DNA of 64,000 nucleotides from positions 62,001 through 126,000 of the forward strand of contig NZ_QKTO01000001.1 of assembly GCF_003234855.1 (NCBI RefSeq), in the 5' to 3' direction. Under the pieces are notes generated by a model. It was not told the DNA's origin, ran no database searches, and saw only the letters and a list, made by a program, of their open reading frames with translations. The position numbers and the translations under genes were made by a program. The DNA is from Curtobacterium sp. MCBD17_032 (GTDB taxonomy: Bacteria; Actinomycetota; Actinomycetes; Actinomycetales; Microbacteriaceae). The first letter of the stretch is position 1, and every line of letters begins with the position of its first letter. This document shows, piece by piece, positions 43,785 to 53,215 of this stretch.

Positions 43785-45318
43785 CACCGGAACCACCGCC
43801 GACAACCGTCGTCCGGTCATCGCGATCGCCGGCCTGGCCATCGAGACGTCGACGTTCACGCCGACCCGCACACCGGCGGCCGCCTTCCACCCGGACCGCG
43901 GCGACGAGGTGGTCGCGCGCTACGACTTCCTCGCGCCGCTGTCCGAGCGCGCCGACTTCCGCGGTGCACTGATCGGACACGCGCTGCCCGGTGGCGTGGT
44001 CCTCCGCGAGTCCTTCGAGGAGCTCAGCGCCGAGATCACCGACCGGCTGTCCGCGATCGCCGCCGAGACCGCGATCGACGGCCTGTGGTTCGACATCCAC
44101 GGCGCCATGGTGGTCGAGGGGCTCGACGACGCCGAGGCGACACTGCTCGAGCGCATCCGCGCCGTCGTCGGGCCGGACGTCGTGGTCTCGGCGTCGATGG
44201 ACCTGCACGGCAACGTCTCGCGGGAGCTCGCCCACCAGTGCGACCTCATCACCTGCTACCGGATGGCCCCGCACGAGGACGCCCTCGAGACGAAGGAGCG
44301 CGCGGTCCGCAACCTGGTCGACGTGCTCACCACCCGCCCGGCCGGAGCACGGCGTCCGGTGAAGGCGTGGATCCCGGTCCCGGTCCTGCTGCCGGGCGAG
44401 AAGACCTCCACCCGCATCGAGCCCGCGGCGTCCGTCTACGCACAGGTGGCCGACGTCGAGGCGACCGACGGTGTGCTCGACGCAGCGATCTGGGTCGGGT
44501 ACGCCTGGGCGGACCAGCCGCGGAACCGTGCCGTCACCGTCGTCACCGGGTGGGACGAAGCCGCGGTCGCCGCCGGTGCCGAACGCCTGGCCCGGGCGTT
44601 CTGGGACGCCCGGGAGGACTTCGCCTTCGTCGCACCGACCGGGACGTTCGACGAGTGCCTGGCCGCCGCCCTCGCCCCCGGTGCCGCACGTCCGTACTTC
44701 GTGTCCGACTCCGGCGACAACCCGACCGCCGGCGGCTCGGGCGACATGACGTGGGGGCTGACGCAGCTGCTCGCCCGCGAGGAGTTCCGGAGCGCCGACG
44801 GCCCGGTCGTGCTGTACGCGAGCGTCCCCGGCCCCGCCGCGGTCGCCGCCTGCGTCGAGGCCGGCGTCGGGGCGACCGTCACCGTGACCGCCGGCGCCGA
44901 GGTCGACGACCTGCACGCCGGCCCGCTCACGATGACCGGACGGGTGCACGCGGTGCACCACGGCGACCGGGACGCCCGCACCGAGGTCGTGCTGCAGGTC
45001 GGCAGCGTGTTCGCCGTCCTCACCGAGCTGCGGAAGCCGTACCACCACGAGCACGACTTCACCGACCTGGACCTCGACCCGCGGAGCGCCGACCTGGTCG
45101 TCGTGAAGATCGGCTACCTCGAACCCGAGCTGTACGACATGGCCGCGGACTGGATGCTCGCGCTCACGCCCGGGGGCGTCGACCAGGACCTGGAACGCCT
45201 GGGCCACCACCGGATCGAACGGCCGGTGTTCCCCTTCGACCGGACGTTCCCGGAGCCGCCGGACCTGACGGCGCGGATCATCCCGGCGTCCGACCGACCG
45301 CTCGGCGTGCGCGCGTGA
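43777..45318 (+). CDS. M81-family metallopeptidase (MlrC-like)
   Basis: The 513-residue protein is homologous to microcystinase C (MlrC). The N-terminal DUF1485-type domain shows GLAIETSTFTPTRTP, the stretch LWFDIHGAMVVEG and SMDLHGNVSRE; the C-terminal MlrC domain shows SDSGDNPTAGGSGDMT. Asp and His of FDIHGA and DLHGN are the likely zinc ligands. MlrC cleaves the linear tetrapeptide left from microcystin; most homologues sit beside ABC dipeptide transporters and have unknown substrates. GTG 43777 overlaps the ROK stop and GTGA joins it to cutC. It is cytosolic, so it should act on the imported compound. Confidence 0.9.
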   Translation: MSDTGTTADNRRPVIAIAGLAIETSTFTPTRTPAAAFHPDRGDEVVARYDFLAPLSERADFRGALIGHALPGGVVLRESFEELSAEITDRLSAIAAETAIDGLWFDIHGAMVVEGLDDAEATLLERIRAVVGPDVVVSASMDLHGNVSRELAHQCDLITCYRMAPHEDALETKERAVRNLVDVLTTRPAGARRPVKAWIPVPVLLPGEKTSTRIEPAASVYAQVADVEATDGVLDAAIWVGYAWADQPRNRAVTVVTGWDEAAVAAGAERLARAFWDAREDFAFVAPTGTFDECLAAALAPGAARPYFVSDSGDNPTAGGSGDMTWGLTQLLAREEFRSADGPVVLYASVPGPAAVAACVEAGVGATVTVTAGAEVDDLHAGPLTMTGRVHAVHHGDRDARTEVVLQVGSVFAVLTELRKPYHHEHDFTDLDLDPRSADLVVVKIGYLEPELYDMAADWMLALTPGGVDQDLERLGHHRIERPVFPFDRTFPEPPDLTARIIPASDRPLGVRA

Positions 45319-46085
45319 GCGCCCACCGCCCCGCTGCCGGACCGGCCACGCCACGAGCGCTCGAGATCGCCGTCACCTCGCCGACCGGCGCCGCGACCGC
45401 ACGCGCCGGTGGGGCCGACCGGGTCGAGCTCTGCAGCGCACTCGAGCTCGGCGGCGTGACACCCTCGCAGGGGCTCGTGGAGGCCGCGGTCGCGGTCGGG
45501 CCGCCCGTACACGTCCTGGTCCGCTGCCGCCCGGGCGGCTTCGTGCACGACCCCGTCGAGGTCGACCTCATGGTCCGCGAGCTCGTCGCCGTCCTCCGCT
45601 CCGGTGCCGCGGGGGTCGTCGTCGGCGCGCTCCGTCGGGACCGGACGCTCGACACCGACGTGCTCGCCCGGTTCGCGGACGCCGCCCGCTCGGAGCGGCC
45701 CGACGCCGAGGTCACCCTGCACCGGGCGATCGACCACACGGTCGACCCCGTCGCCGCAGCTGCCGGGCTCGGCGGCCTCGGGTTCACGCGGGTCCTCACC
45801 TCGGGTGGCGCGGCCACCGCACTCGTCGGAGCCGACACCATCACGCGGATGGTCGCCGTCGCGGGGGAGGTGCAGGTGATGGCGGGCGCCGGGGTCACAC
45901 CCGCTGACGTCCCGGTCCTGCTCGGTACGGGGGCGGCGGCCGTGCACCTGTCCGCCAAGCGCCTCGCCGACACCGCGCACGGAGGCGTCCCGATGGGCGC
46001 CGGGGACACCGGGACCGGGCACTTCGAGACCGACGCCGAGGTCGTCCGGGCAGCGCGGGCGGCGGTGGACGCGTACCGGACCTGA
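45315..46085 (+). CDS. cutC: CutC-family TIM-barrel protein
   Basis: The 256-residue protein has the CutC barrel signature ALEIAVTSPTGAATARAGGA, then DRVELCSALELGGVTPSQG, HRAIDHT and LTSGGAATA near the C-terminal end of the barrel. CutC was named for copper tolerance, but its enzymatic role is unsettled and the copper link has been questioned. Start GTG overlaps the M81 stop (GTGA), so it is the third gene of the operon. In this context a role in breakdown of the imported compound is more likely than copper handling. Confidence 0.92.
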   Translation: MSAHRPAAGPATPRALEIAVTSPTGAATARAGGADRVELCSALELGGVTPSQGLVEAAVAVGPPVHVLVRCRPGGFVHDPVEVDLMVRELVAVLRSGAAGVVVGALRRDRTLDTDVLARFADAARSERPDAEVTLHRAIDHTVDPVAAAAGLGGLGFTRVLTSGGAATALVGADTITRMVAVAGEVQVMAGAGVTPADVPVLLGTGAAAVHLSAKRLADTAHGGVPMGAGDTGTGHFETDAEVVRAARAAVDAYRT

Positions 46086-46155
46086 CCGGGCCGGCGCCGG
46101 GCGGCGTCTCCGTGACCGGTCGACGGGACCGCGTGCGGCCTCGGGTGCAACCGGT

Positions 46156-47145
46156 TCAGGAGCCGGCGCCGACCACCCCGTCGGTGTCCGCGTGGCCGCC
46201 GCGGTCGGCGCGCAGGGACGCACTCGGCAGCTCCCCGAACCGGTCCCGGTACGCCCCGGAGAACCGGCCCAGGTGGGCGAAGCCCCACCGCCGCGCGACC
46301 TCGGCCACCGATGCCGTGGTGGGCTCGGCCCGCACGAGTTCCTCGTGCACGGCGTCGAGCCGGACGTTCCGCAGGTGCGAGAGCGGGGAGACGCCCACCG
46401 ACCGGTTGAACGCCTGCTGGAGTCCGCGTGCACTCATCCCGGCGGCCGCGGCGATGTCCGCCAGCGTGACGACGGTGTGCGCGTTCTCCTGGATGTACGT
46501 CAGGGCGTCCCGCAGGCGTTCGCTGCTCGTCGTCGCCGGCACGTCGACCGGGAACGTCCCGATGACGACCCGGGCGACCCGGGCGTTCAGCTCCGCCCGC
46601 TGCCTGCCGGCCACGTCCGGGTCGGTGATCGTCCGCCCGAGGGACTGCAGCACGGTCCGGAGGCCGGCCAGGTCCGTGTCCGCGGTCGTCCGACGGAAGC
46701 GCAGCGGCCCGACGACCTGCGTCCCGTCCTCGGCGAGCGCCGCCCGGAGCAGCCGGTCGGACAGGTGCAGCATCGAGACACGGCTCGTCGCGGCCTCGAA
46801 GCGGTAGCGGACGGAGGCGGCGAGGAGGAACGGCTGCCCCGGCCGGACCACGAACCTGGTGCCGTCCTCCTCCGCGATCGTCGCGCTGCCGTCACCGATC
46901 CAGAACAGGATGTGCGTCGGGCGCGGCTCCATCGTGCCGGACCGTGGACCTTCGACGGCGGAGCCGCTCAGCGTGAGGTCGGCGTCCCCCGCACCGGTGT
47001 ACCGGAATGCCGACTGCTCGTCCCCGATGCCGGCCCCGGTGCCGTAGGCCTCGTCGAGGACGGCGGGGCGGGTCGCGCTCGTGCCCTCGAGGCGGACGGC
47101 ACGGAACCCGTCGGGGCTCCCCGGGACCGGGTGGAGTTGGGTCAC
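46156..47145 (-). CDS. AraC-family regulator with AraC-binding-like domain
   Basis: The 329-residue protein has a cupin-like N-terminal ligand domain of the AraC_binding_2 kind (FRYTGAGDADLTLSGSAVEG, then FVVRPGQPFLLAAS). The C-terminal double helix-turn-helix is TLADIAAAAGMSARGLQQAF and SVAEVARRWGFAHLGRFSGA. It converges on cutC and is divergent from glgX, with no clear target. It is similar in layout to the AraC protein at 61318, and the two share the RRWGFAHLGRFS motif. Start is GTG 47143-47145. Confidence 0.9.
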   Translation of the reverse strand: MTQLHPVPGSPDGFRAVRLEGTSATRPAVLDEAYGTGAGIGDEQSAFRYTGAGDADLTLSGSAVEGPRSGTMEPRPTHILFWIGDGSATIAEEDGTRFVVRPGQPFLLAASVRYRFEAATSRVSMLHLSDRLLRAALAEDGTQVVGPLRFRRTTADTDLAGLRTVLQSLGRTITDPDVAGRQRAELNARVARVVIGTFPVDVPATTSSERLRDALTYIQENAHTVVTLADIAAAAGMSARGLQQAFNRSVGVSPLSHLRNVRLDAVHEELVRAEPTTASVAEVARRWGFAHLGRFSGAYRDRFGELPSASLRADRGGHADTDGVVGAGS

Positions 47146-47282
47146 GATCTGATCTTCCCATGCCGGTCCGGCGAGTGCGACCGGCCCGGCGGACGACCGG
47201 ACCCGTCGGGCCGGGGCGGAGCGCCCGGGACCGGGGTACGTGGATCGGCGGCGGGCTCAGTCGGCGACCGGTAGAACGGAGC

Positions 47283-49301
47283 ATGACCTCTTCCACACGG
47301 AACCCGCTCGGCGTCACCCTCGTCGAGGGCGGCGCCAACGTCGCCGTCTTCTCCAGCACCGCCGAACGCGTCGAGTTCTGCCGCTTCGACGACGACGGCA
47401 CCGAGCACCGGACCGAGCTGACGAACCGCACCGGCTACACCTTCCACGACGTCGTGCCGGACGTGACCGTCGGGACGAAGTACGGCTTCCGCGTGCACGG
47501 CCCCTGGGACCCGGCGAACGGCCTGCGGCACAACCCGGCCAAGCTCCTCCTCGACCCGTACGCCACGGCGATCGACGGCGACTACGCCTGGGGCCAGGAG
47601 CTGTTCGGCCACGACATGGACGAGCCGGACCAGATCGACGAGTCCGACTCCGCCGCCGCCATGCCCCGCTCCGTCGTGGCCGACCGCTCGTTCGACTGGG
47701 AGGGCGACACCCGCCTCGACACCCCGTTCGCGGACACGGTCGTCTACGAGGTGCACGTCAAGGGCTTCACGAAGCAGCACCCCGACGTGCCCGAGGAGAT
47801 CCGCGGCACGTACGCGGGCCTCGCGCACCCGGCCGCGATCAAGCACCTGACCGACCTCGGCGTCACCGCCGTCGAGCTGCTGCCGATCCACCAGTTCGTG
47901 CAGGACTCCACCCTGCAGGACAAGGGCCTCCGGAACTACTGGGGCTACAACAGCATCGGCTTCTTCGCCCCGCACAACGAGTACGCCGCCTCCGGCACCG
48001 CCGGCCAGCAGGTCGCGGAGTTCAAGGAGATGGTGAAGGCCCTGCACGCCGCAGGCCTCGAGGTCATCCTGGACGTCGTCTACAACCACACCGCCGAGGG
48101 CAACCACATGGGCCCGACGCTGTCCTTCAAGGGCCTCGACAACCAGTCGTACTACCGCCTGGTCGAGGGCGACGAGGCGAACTACTTCGACACCACCGGC
48201 ACGGGCAACAGCCTCAACGTCTCGCACCCGACAGCGCTCGGGCTCATCACGGACTCGCTCCGCTACTGGGTCGAGGAGATGCACGTGGACGGCTTCCGCT
48301 TCGACCTGGCCACGACGCTGACCCGTCAGGACGGCGAGGCCGAGAAGCACTCGGCGTTCCTCGACATCATCCACCAGGACCCGGTGCTCCGCGACGTCAA
48401 GATGATCGCCGAGCCGTGGGACACCGCCGGCTACCAGGTGGGCGGGTTCCCGGCCGACTGGTCCGAGTGGAACGGGAAGTACCGCGACGACCTGCGCAGC
48501 TTCTGGCGCGGTGACGAGGGCACGCTCGGCGACGCCGTCCAGCGCGTCCTCGGCAGCCCGGACGTCTACGAGGGGTCGCGCCGCTCGCCGCTCTGCTCGG
48601 TGGACTTCGTCACCGCGCACGACGGCTTCACGCTCGCCGACCTCACGATGTACGCCGAGAAGTACAACGAGGCGAACGGCGAGGACAACAACGACGGCGA
48701 GAGCAACAACACCTCGTTCAACGGCGGCATCGAGGGCCCCACCGACGACGAGAGCGTCAACGACTACCGCAACCGGCAGCGTCGGAACTTCCTCGGCACG
48801 CTGCTGCTCTCCGCGGGCATCCCGATGATCCTCGGCGGCGACGAGATCGCCCGCTCGCAGGGCGGCAACAACAACGCGTACTGCCAGGACGACGAGATCT
48901 CGTGGTTCGACTGGGCCGCCGCGGACCAGGACCTGCTCGCCTTCACCACCGCCGCGATCGCGTTCCGCAAGGAGCACGTCGCCCTCCGCCCCGAGTGGTA
49001 CCGCACCGCGCCCGGCATCTCGCCCTCGACCGTGCAGGTGCTCCGCGCCGACGCCAACGACTTCGAGGAGGGCGACTGGACCGACGGCGGCAACCGCGCG
49101 GTCATCCTCGTCCTCAGCGAGGGTGACGACACGGTCGCGGTGCTGCTGAACGCCTCGGAGACGACCGTCGAGTTCACGCTGCCGGAGCGTCCGGGTGGCG
49201 GGACCTGGACCCTCGGGCTGTCGAGCGACCCCGACCAGGCCGTGGACGGCGACGCGACGACCCTGCTCGTCCGCGACGCGTCCTTCACCGCCCTGCACTG
49301 A
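47283..49301 (+). CDS. glgX: Glycogen debranching enzyme GlgX
   Basis: The 672-residue GH13 isoamylase-type enzyme starts MTSSTRNPLGVTLVEGGANV with a CBM48 domain in the first 130 residues. The catalytic barrel has VYEVHVKGFTKQHPDVPEEI, the nucleophile Asp in VDGFRFDLATTL, the acid Glu in MIAEPWDTAGY and the Asp of TAHDGFTLADL. The EDNNDGESNNTSFNGGIEGP loop is a GlgX hallmark. It removes short alpha-1,6 branches left by glycogen phosphorylase in the cytoplasm. It is divergent from the AraC gene; an SDR gene follows after 35 bases. Confidence 0.96.
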   Translation: MTSSTRNPLGVTLVEGGANVAVFSSTAERVEFCRFDDDGTEHRTELTNRTGYTFHDVVPDVTVGTKYGFRVHGPWDPANGLRHNPAKLLLDPYATAIDGDYAWGQELFGHDMDEPDQIDESDSAAAMPRSVVADRSFDWEGDTRLDTPFADTVVYEVHVKGFTKQHPDVPEEIRGTYAGLAHPAAIKHLTDLGVTAVELLPIHQFVQDSTLQDKGLRNYWGYNSIGFFAPHNEYAASGTAGQQVAEFKEMVKALHAAGLEVILDVVYNHTAEGNHMGPTLSFKGLDNQSYYRLVEGDEANYFDTTGTGNSLNVSHPTALGLITDSLRYWVEEMHVDGFRFDLATTLTRQDGEAEKHSAFLDIIHQDPVLRDVKMIAEPWDTAGYQVGGFPADWSEWNGKYRDDLRSFWRGDEGTLGDAVQRVLGSPDVYEGSRRSPLCSVDFVTAHDGFTLADLTMYAEKYNEANGEDNNDGESNNTSFNGGIEGPTDDESVNDYRNRQRRNFLGTLLLSAGIPMILGGDEIARSQGGNNNAYCQDDEISWFDWAAADQDLLAFTTAAIAFRKEHVALRPEWYRTAPGISPSTVQVLRADANDFEEGDWTDGGNRAVILVLSEGDDTVAVLLNASETTVEFTLPERPGGGTWTLGLSSDPDQAVDGDATTLLVRDASFTALH

Positions 49302-49336
49302 AGATCCGTCAGTCGACCGCCGAGGAGAGTGGACTC

Positions 49337-50224
49337 ATGAGCCAGTACGAGAAGAAGGACCCGACCACCCTGTACCCGGTGCCGCCGTTCCCGAAGCAGG
49401 AACAGTCGCTGCCGGGGGCCGCGTGGAAGATGGACCCGAAGCCGGACCACGGCGAGGAGAGCTACGTCGGCACGGGCCGACTCCAGGGCTTCCGCGGCAT
49501 CGTGACCGGGGCGGACTCCGGCATCGGCCGCGCCGCCGCGATCGCGCTGTCCCGCGAGGGTGCCGACCTCGTCCTGTCCTACCTGCCGGACGAGCAGGAG
49601 GACGCCGAGGAGGTCCGCGACCTGCTCGAGGGCGAGGGCCGCAGGGCCGTGCTGTTCCCGGGGGACATCTCGGACGAGCAGTACTGCATCGACCTCGTGC
49701 AGACGGGCGTCGACGAGCTCGGCGGCCTCGACACGCTCGTGATGGTCGCGGGACGGATGGACAGCAACGACGACATCCTGACCCTCGAGACGTCGATGTT
49801 CGACTCGACGTTCAAGACGAACATCTACTCGCTGTTCTGGTTGACGAAGGCCGCCGTGCCGCACCTCGAGCCGGGCTCGACGATCGTCACGACGGGCTCG
49901 ATCCAGGCGTCGACCCCGTCGCCGGACAAGGTCGACTACGCGGTGTCGAAGGGCGCGATCAAGCTCTTCACCGAGGCGGTCGCCCAGCAGCTCGCGCCGA
50001 AGGGCATCCGGGTGAACTCGGTCGCGCCGGGCCCCGTGTGGACCCCGCTGCAGCCGGGCTCCGACGACGCCGAGACCGTCTCGACCTTCGGGCAGCAGTC
50101 GCCCTTCGGCCGACCGGGTCAGCCGGCCGAACTCGGTGCGGCGTACGTCCACCTCGTCAGTCCAGAATCGAGCTACCAGTCCGGGTCGACGATCACGGTC
50201 GCCGGCGGCACCCCCGCCTTCTGA
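49337..50224 (+). CDS. SDR-family oxidoreductase, degenerate NNAG motif
   Basis: The 295-residue protein is a paralogue of the stress SDR at 7822, sharing the N-terminal extension (KKDPTTLYPVPPFPKQEQ) and GTGRLQGFRGIVTGADSGIG. The catalytic YAVSK and the Ser of TTGSIQ remain. The NNAG motif has become MVAGR, losing both asparagines that help hold the active-site helix. This may alter cofactor or function. GGAGAG precedes the ATG. A small acidic protein gene follows after 41 bases, probably on the same transcript, ended by a perfect palindrome. Confidence 0.92.
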   Translation: MSQYEKKDPTTLYPVPPFPKQEQSLPGAAWKMDPKPDHGEESYVGTGRLQGFRGIVTGADSGIGRAAAIALSREGADLVLSYLPDEQEDAEEVRDLLEGEGRRAVLFPGDISDEQYCIDLVQTGVDELGGLDTLVMVAGRMDSNDDILTLETSMFDSTFKTNIYSLFWLTKAAVPHLEPGSTIVTTGSIQASTPSPDKVDYAVSKGAIKLFTEAVAQQLAPKGIRVNSVAPGPVWTPLQPGSDDAETVSTFGQQSPFGRPGQPAELGAAYVHLVSPESSYQSGSTITVAGGTPAF

Positions 50225-50265
50225 CGGACGTCCCGCACCCGGCCAGCACTGCGAAGGAGCACACG

Positions 50266-50439
50266 ATGAGCAACGACAGCACGGCGCACGACCCCGATGG
50301 CACGCCGAAGCCGGACGGTCTGGGCGACGACGGCACGGTCCCCAACGAGCCCGAGGGCCTCGCCGCCGGGTTCGTCGGCGACGCCTCGCACTTCAACCCG
50401 GAAGAGGACGACGCCGCCGAGGGCGACGCCGAGGCCTGA
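50266..50439 (+). CDS. Small acidic protein, 57 residues, unknown
   Basis: The 57-residue protein starts MSNDSTAHDPDGTPKPDGLG behind GAAGGAG at good spacing and ends EDDAAEGDAEA. It is strongly acidic, likely disordered, with a single aromatic-containing patch (GFVGDASHFNP). No family is recognised. It lies downstream of the SDR gene and before a 40-base palindromic terminator. Ribosome site and terminator support expression; its neighbours suggest a stress role. Confidence 0.75.
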   Translation: MSNDSTAHDPDGTPKPDGLGDDGTVPNEPEGLAAGFVGDASHFNPEEDDAAEGDAEA

Positions 50440-50466
50440 GCGACGCGGCGCGCGCGACCACACGAC

Positions 50467-50506
50467 GACGGGAGGCCCGGTACCAGCTGGTACCGGGCCT
50501 CCCGTC
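50467..50506. terminator. Perfect 40-base palindromic terminator
   Basis: The left arm is GACGGGAGGCCCGGTACCAG and the right arm its exact complement, with no unpaired loop in the DNA. It lies between the convergent small acidic gene (50439) and DUF4396 gene (50544). The whole 40-base core recurs identically at 63509-63548. Confidence 0.9.
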
Positions 50507-50543
50507 CGTCGTGGGGTCGCTCGGCGGCGGCGACCGCGACCGC

Positions 50544-50999
50544 TCAGTGGTGCGGGTGCACCTTCGCGTGCCCGAGCCCACGGCGCATCAGCGCCCGGTT
50601 GACGGGGGTCGTGACCACGAAGGCGATCGCGAGCGAGAGCGCCAGGGCGCCCCAGAACAGCCACTGGTCGAGCCCCGCGTCGAGCGCCCCCGGGATCGCG
50701 ACGACCACGGTGTTGTCGACGACCTCCATGACGGCGATGGACACCGTGTCCGCGGCGAGCGCCACCCGGAGCGCTGCGCCGAGCGCCAGCCCGGAGCGGA
50801 GCACACCGCGCATGGTGAGCGCGTACCCGAAGACGAAGGCCAGCACGATCGACAGCACCACGGTGCCGGCGTTGTGCAAACCGGTGGCGCTGCCGATCAC
50901 CATGCCGAGGACCTCGCCGATGGCACACCCGGTCAGGCAGTGGAGCGTCGCCTGGGCGGCCGTCGACCACGTGGTCGTGGCGTGCGCGTGCCCGCTCAC
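50544..50999 (-). CDS. DUF4396 membrane protein
   Basis: The 151-residue protein has four hydrophobic segments and the DUF4396 motif: LHCLTGCAIGEVLGMVIG near the start (paired Cys and His), and VMEVVDNTVVVAIPGALD. Histidines cluster at both ends (GHAHATT; HAKVHPHH), a possible metal-handling feature. Its GTG start (50997-50999) overlaps the CopA stop by GTGA, so it is translated with the copper ATPase. Function of DUF4396 is unknown; a copper or other metal-transfer role fits the operon. Confidence 0.87.
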   Translation of the reverse strand: MSGHAHATTTWSTAAQATLHCLTGCAIGEVLGMVIGSATGLHNAGTVVLSIVLAFVFGYALTMRGVLRSGLALGAALRVALAADTVSIAVMEVVDNTVVVAIPGALDAGLDQWLFWGALALSLAIAFVVTTPVNRALMRRGLGHAKVHPHH

Positions 51000-53215
51000 C
51001 GTGCACTCCCGTCGACGGACCGGAAGCGGCGGAGGCGCAGGCTGTTCGTCAGCACGAAGACCGACGACAGTGCCATGGCGGCTCCCGCGATGACGGGGTT
51101 CATCAGGCCGGCCATCGCGAGCGGGATCGCGGCGACGTTGTAGGCGAAGGCCCAGAACAGGTTCGTGCGGATCGTCCGGAGGGTCCGGCGGGCGAGCCGG
51201 ACGGCGTCGACCGCTGCCCGGAGGTCGGCGCGCACGAGGGTGATGTCCGCCGCCTCGACCGCGGCGTCGGTCCCGGTGCCCATGGCGATGCCGAGGTCGG
51301 CAGCGGCGAGCGCCGCCGCGTCGTTCACCCCGTCGCCGACCATCGCGACCGTCCGGCCCGCGGCCTGCAGCTCGGTGACGATGCGGTACTTGTCCTCCGG
51401 TCGGACACCGGCGGTGACGCGGGTGATGCCGACCTGTGCGGCGACGCTCCGGGCGACCCCGTCGGCGTCACCGGTGAGGAGCATGGTCTCGAGACCGAGG
51501 TCGTGCAGGTGCCGGACGGCTTCGGCGGCACCGGGCGCGACCGTGTCGGCGACGACGACGAGGCCGCGGACCCGACCGTCCCAGGCGACGGCGACCGACG
51601 TCCGACCGGCCCGCTCGGCGTCGGCGGCCGCGGTGGCGAGCGCGTCGGGCATCGGGACGGACCACGCGTCACGCAGCCAGGTCGGCCGCCCGACGAGCAC
51701 GAGGACGCCGTCGACGACGGCCTGCACGCCCAGGCCCGCGGTGGACGTGAACGCCTCCGGCCTCGCCACGTCGGGGACAGCGGCGACCAGGGCCCGGGCG
51801 ATGGGATGCTCGGACCCGGACTCGGCGGCGGCCCCGGCGAGGAGGACCGCGTCGGGGTCCTCGCCGTCGGCCGGCAACACCTCGGTCACCCGCATGGTCC
51901 CGGTGGTGACGGTCCCGGTCTTGTCGAGCAGCACGGTGTCGATCCGCCGGGTGGCCTCGAGCACCTGCGGGCCGCGGATGAGGACCCCGAGCTGCGAGCC
52001 GCGACCGGTGCCGACGAGCAGCGCGGTCGGGGTCGCGAGGCCGAGCGCACAGGGACAGGCGATCACGAGCGTGGCGACGGCGGCGGTCAGGGCGGCCTCG
52101 ACGTCGCCGGTGAGCAGGAGCCAGCCGACGAGGGTGAGCGCGGCGAGGCCGAGCACGACGGGGACGAACACGCTCGACACCCGGTCGGCGAGCCGCTGGA
52201 CGTCGGCCTTGCCGGTCTGCGCCTCGGTCACGAGCTTGCCGATCCGTGCGAGTTCGGTGTCGGCACCGACGCGGACGGCCTCGACGGTGAGCATGCCGCC
52301 GACGTTCACGGTCGCGCCGGTGACGGCAGCGCCGGGTCCGACCTCGACGGGGACGCTCTCCCCGGTCATGACGCTCGTGTCGACGGCGCTCGTGCCCGCG
52401 ACGACGGTGCCGTCGGTGGCGATGCGCTCCCCCGGCCGGACGACGAACCGGTCGCCGACCCGGAGCGACCCGACCGGCACCTCGACCTCTCGGCCGTCGC
52501 GGAGCACCCGTGCGGTGCTCGCGCCGAGTGCCAGGAGCGCACGGAGCGCCGCGCTGGACCGGGTCTTCGCGCGGCCCTCGGCGTACCGGCCGGCGAGCAG
52601 GAACACCGTCACGGCAGCGGCGACCTCGAGGTACGGCTCCGGGGCGGCACCCCGGGGCGCCGTGAACGCGAAGGCCATGTGCATGTCGGGTCCGCCGGCA
52701 CCGCCGAACACCAGCGCCCACACCGACCAGAGCCCGGCGGCGACGACGCCGAGGCTGACGAGGGTGTCCATCGTCGCCGAACCGTGCCGGGCGTTCAGCG
52801 CAGCGGCGCGGTGGAACGGCCACGCTCCCCAGGTCGCGACGGGGGCGGCGAGGACGAGGGCGACCCACTGCCACCAGGGGAACTGCAGCGCGGGCACCAT
52901 CGACAGCGCGACGACCGGGACCGCGAGCACGGTGGAGACGACCAGGCGACGCCGGAGCGGGGCGAGCGCGTCGCCGTCCGGCTGCTCGGGCTCCGGCAGA
53001 CGCGCGCCGTACCCGGCCTGTTCCACCGTCGTGATGGCGTCGTCGACCGCGGTGCCGTCCGGCAGCGAGACCGTGGCCGTCTCGGTGGCGTAGTTCACGG
53101 TGGCCGAGACACCGGGCATCCTGTTGAGCTTCCGCTCGATGCGGTTCGCACACGAGGCGCAGGTCATGCCCTCGATCGCGAGCTCGACCGGTGCGCCCGT
53201 CGTCGTGCCCGACAT
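50996..53215 (-). CDS. copA: Copper-exporting P1B-type ATPase
   Basis: The 739-residue pump has one N-terminal metal-binding domain (GMTCASC) and eight helices. The ion path is IACPCALGLATPT, the phosphorylated Asp sits in DKTGTVTTGT, and GDGVNDAAALAAADLG closes the ATP domain. CPC and a single HMA domain fit Cu+ export (CopA/CtpV type). It sits between CopZ upstream (1-base overlap, TGATG) and DUF4396 downstream (GTGA). The operon is headed by copZ and should be repressed by the divergent CsoR. Confidence 0.95.
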   Translation of the reverse strand: MSGTTTGAPVELAIEGMTCASCANRIERKLNRMPGVSATVNYATETATVSLPDGTAVDDAITTVEQAGYGARLPEPEQPDGDALAPLRRRLVVSTVLAVPVVALSMVPALQFPWWQWVALVLAAPVATWGAWPFHRAAALNARHGSATMDTLVSLGVVAAGLWSVWALVFGGAGGPDMHMAFAFTAPRGAAPEPYLEVAAAVTVFLLAGRYAEGRAKTRSSAALRALLALGASTARVLRDGREVEVPVGSLRVGDRFVVRPGERIATDGTVVAGTSAVDTSVMTGESVPVEVGPGAAVTGATVNVGGMLTVEAVRVGADTELARIGKLVTEAQTGKADVQRLADRVSSVFVPVVLGLAALTLVGWLLLTGDVEAALTAAVATLVIACPCALGLATPTALLVGTGRGSQLGVLIRGPQVLEATRRIDTVLLDKTGTVTTGTMRVTEVLPADGEDPDAVLLAGAAAESGSEHPIARALVAAVPDVARPEAFTSTAGLGVQAVVDGVLVLVGRPTWLRDAWSVPMPDALATAAADAERAGRTSVAVAWDGRVRGLVVVADTVAPGAAEAVRHLHDLGLETMLLTGDADGVARSVAAQVGITRVTAGVRPEDKYRIVTELQAAGRTVAMVGDGVNDAAALAAADLGIAMGTGTDAAVEAADITLVRADLRAAVDAVRLARRTLRTIRTNLFWAFAYNVAAIPLAMAGLMNPVIAGAAMALSSVFVLTNSLRLRRFRSVDGSAR

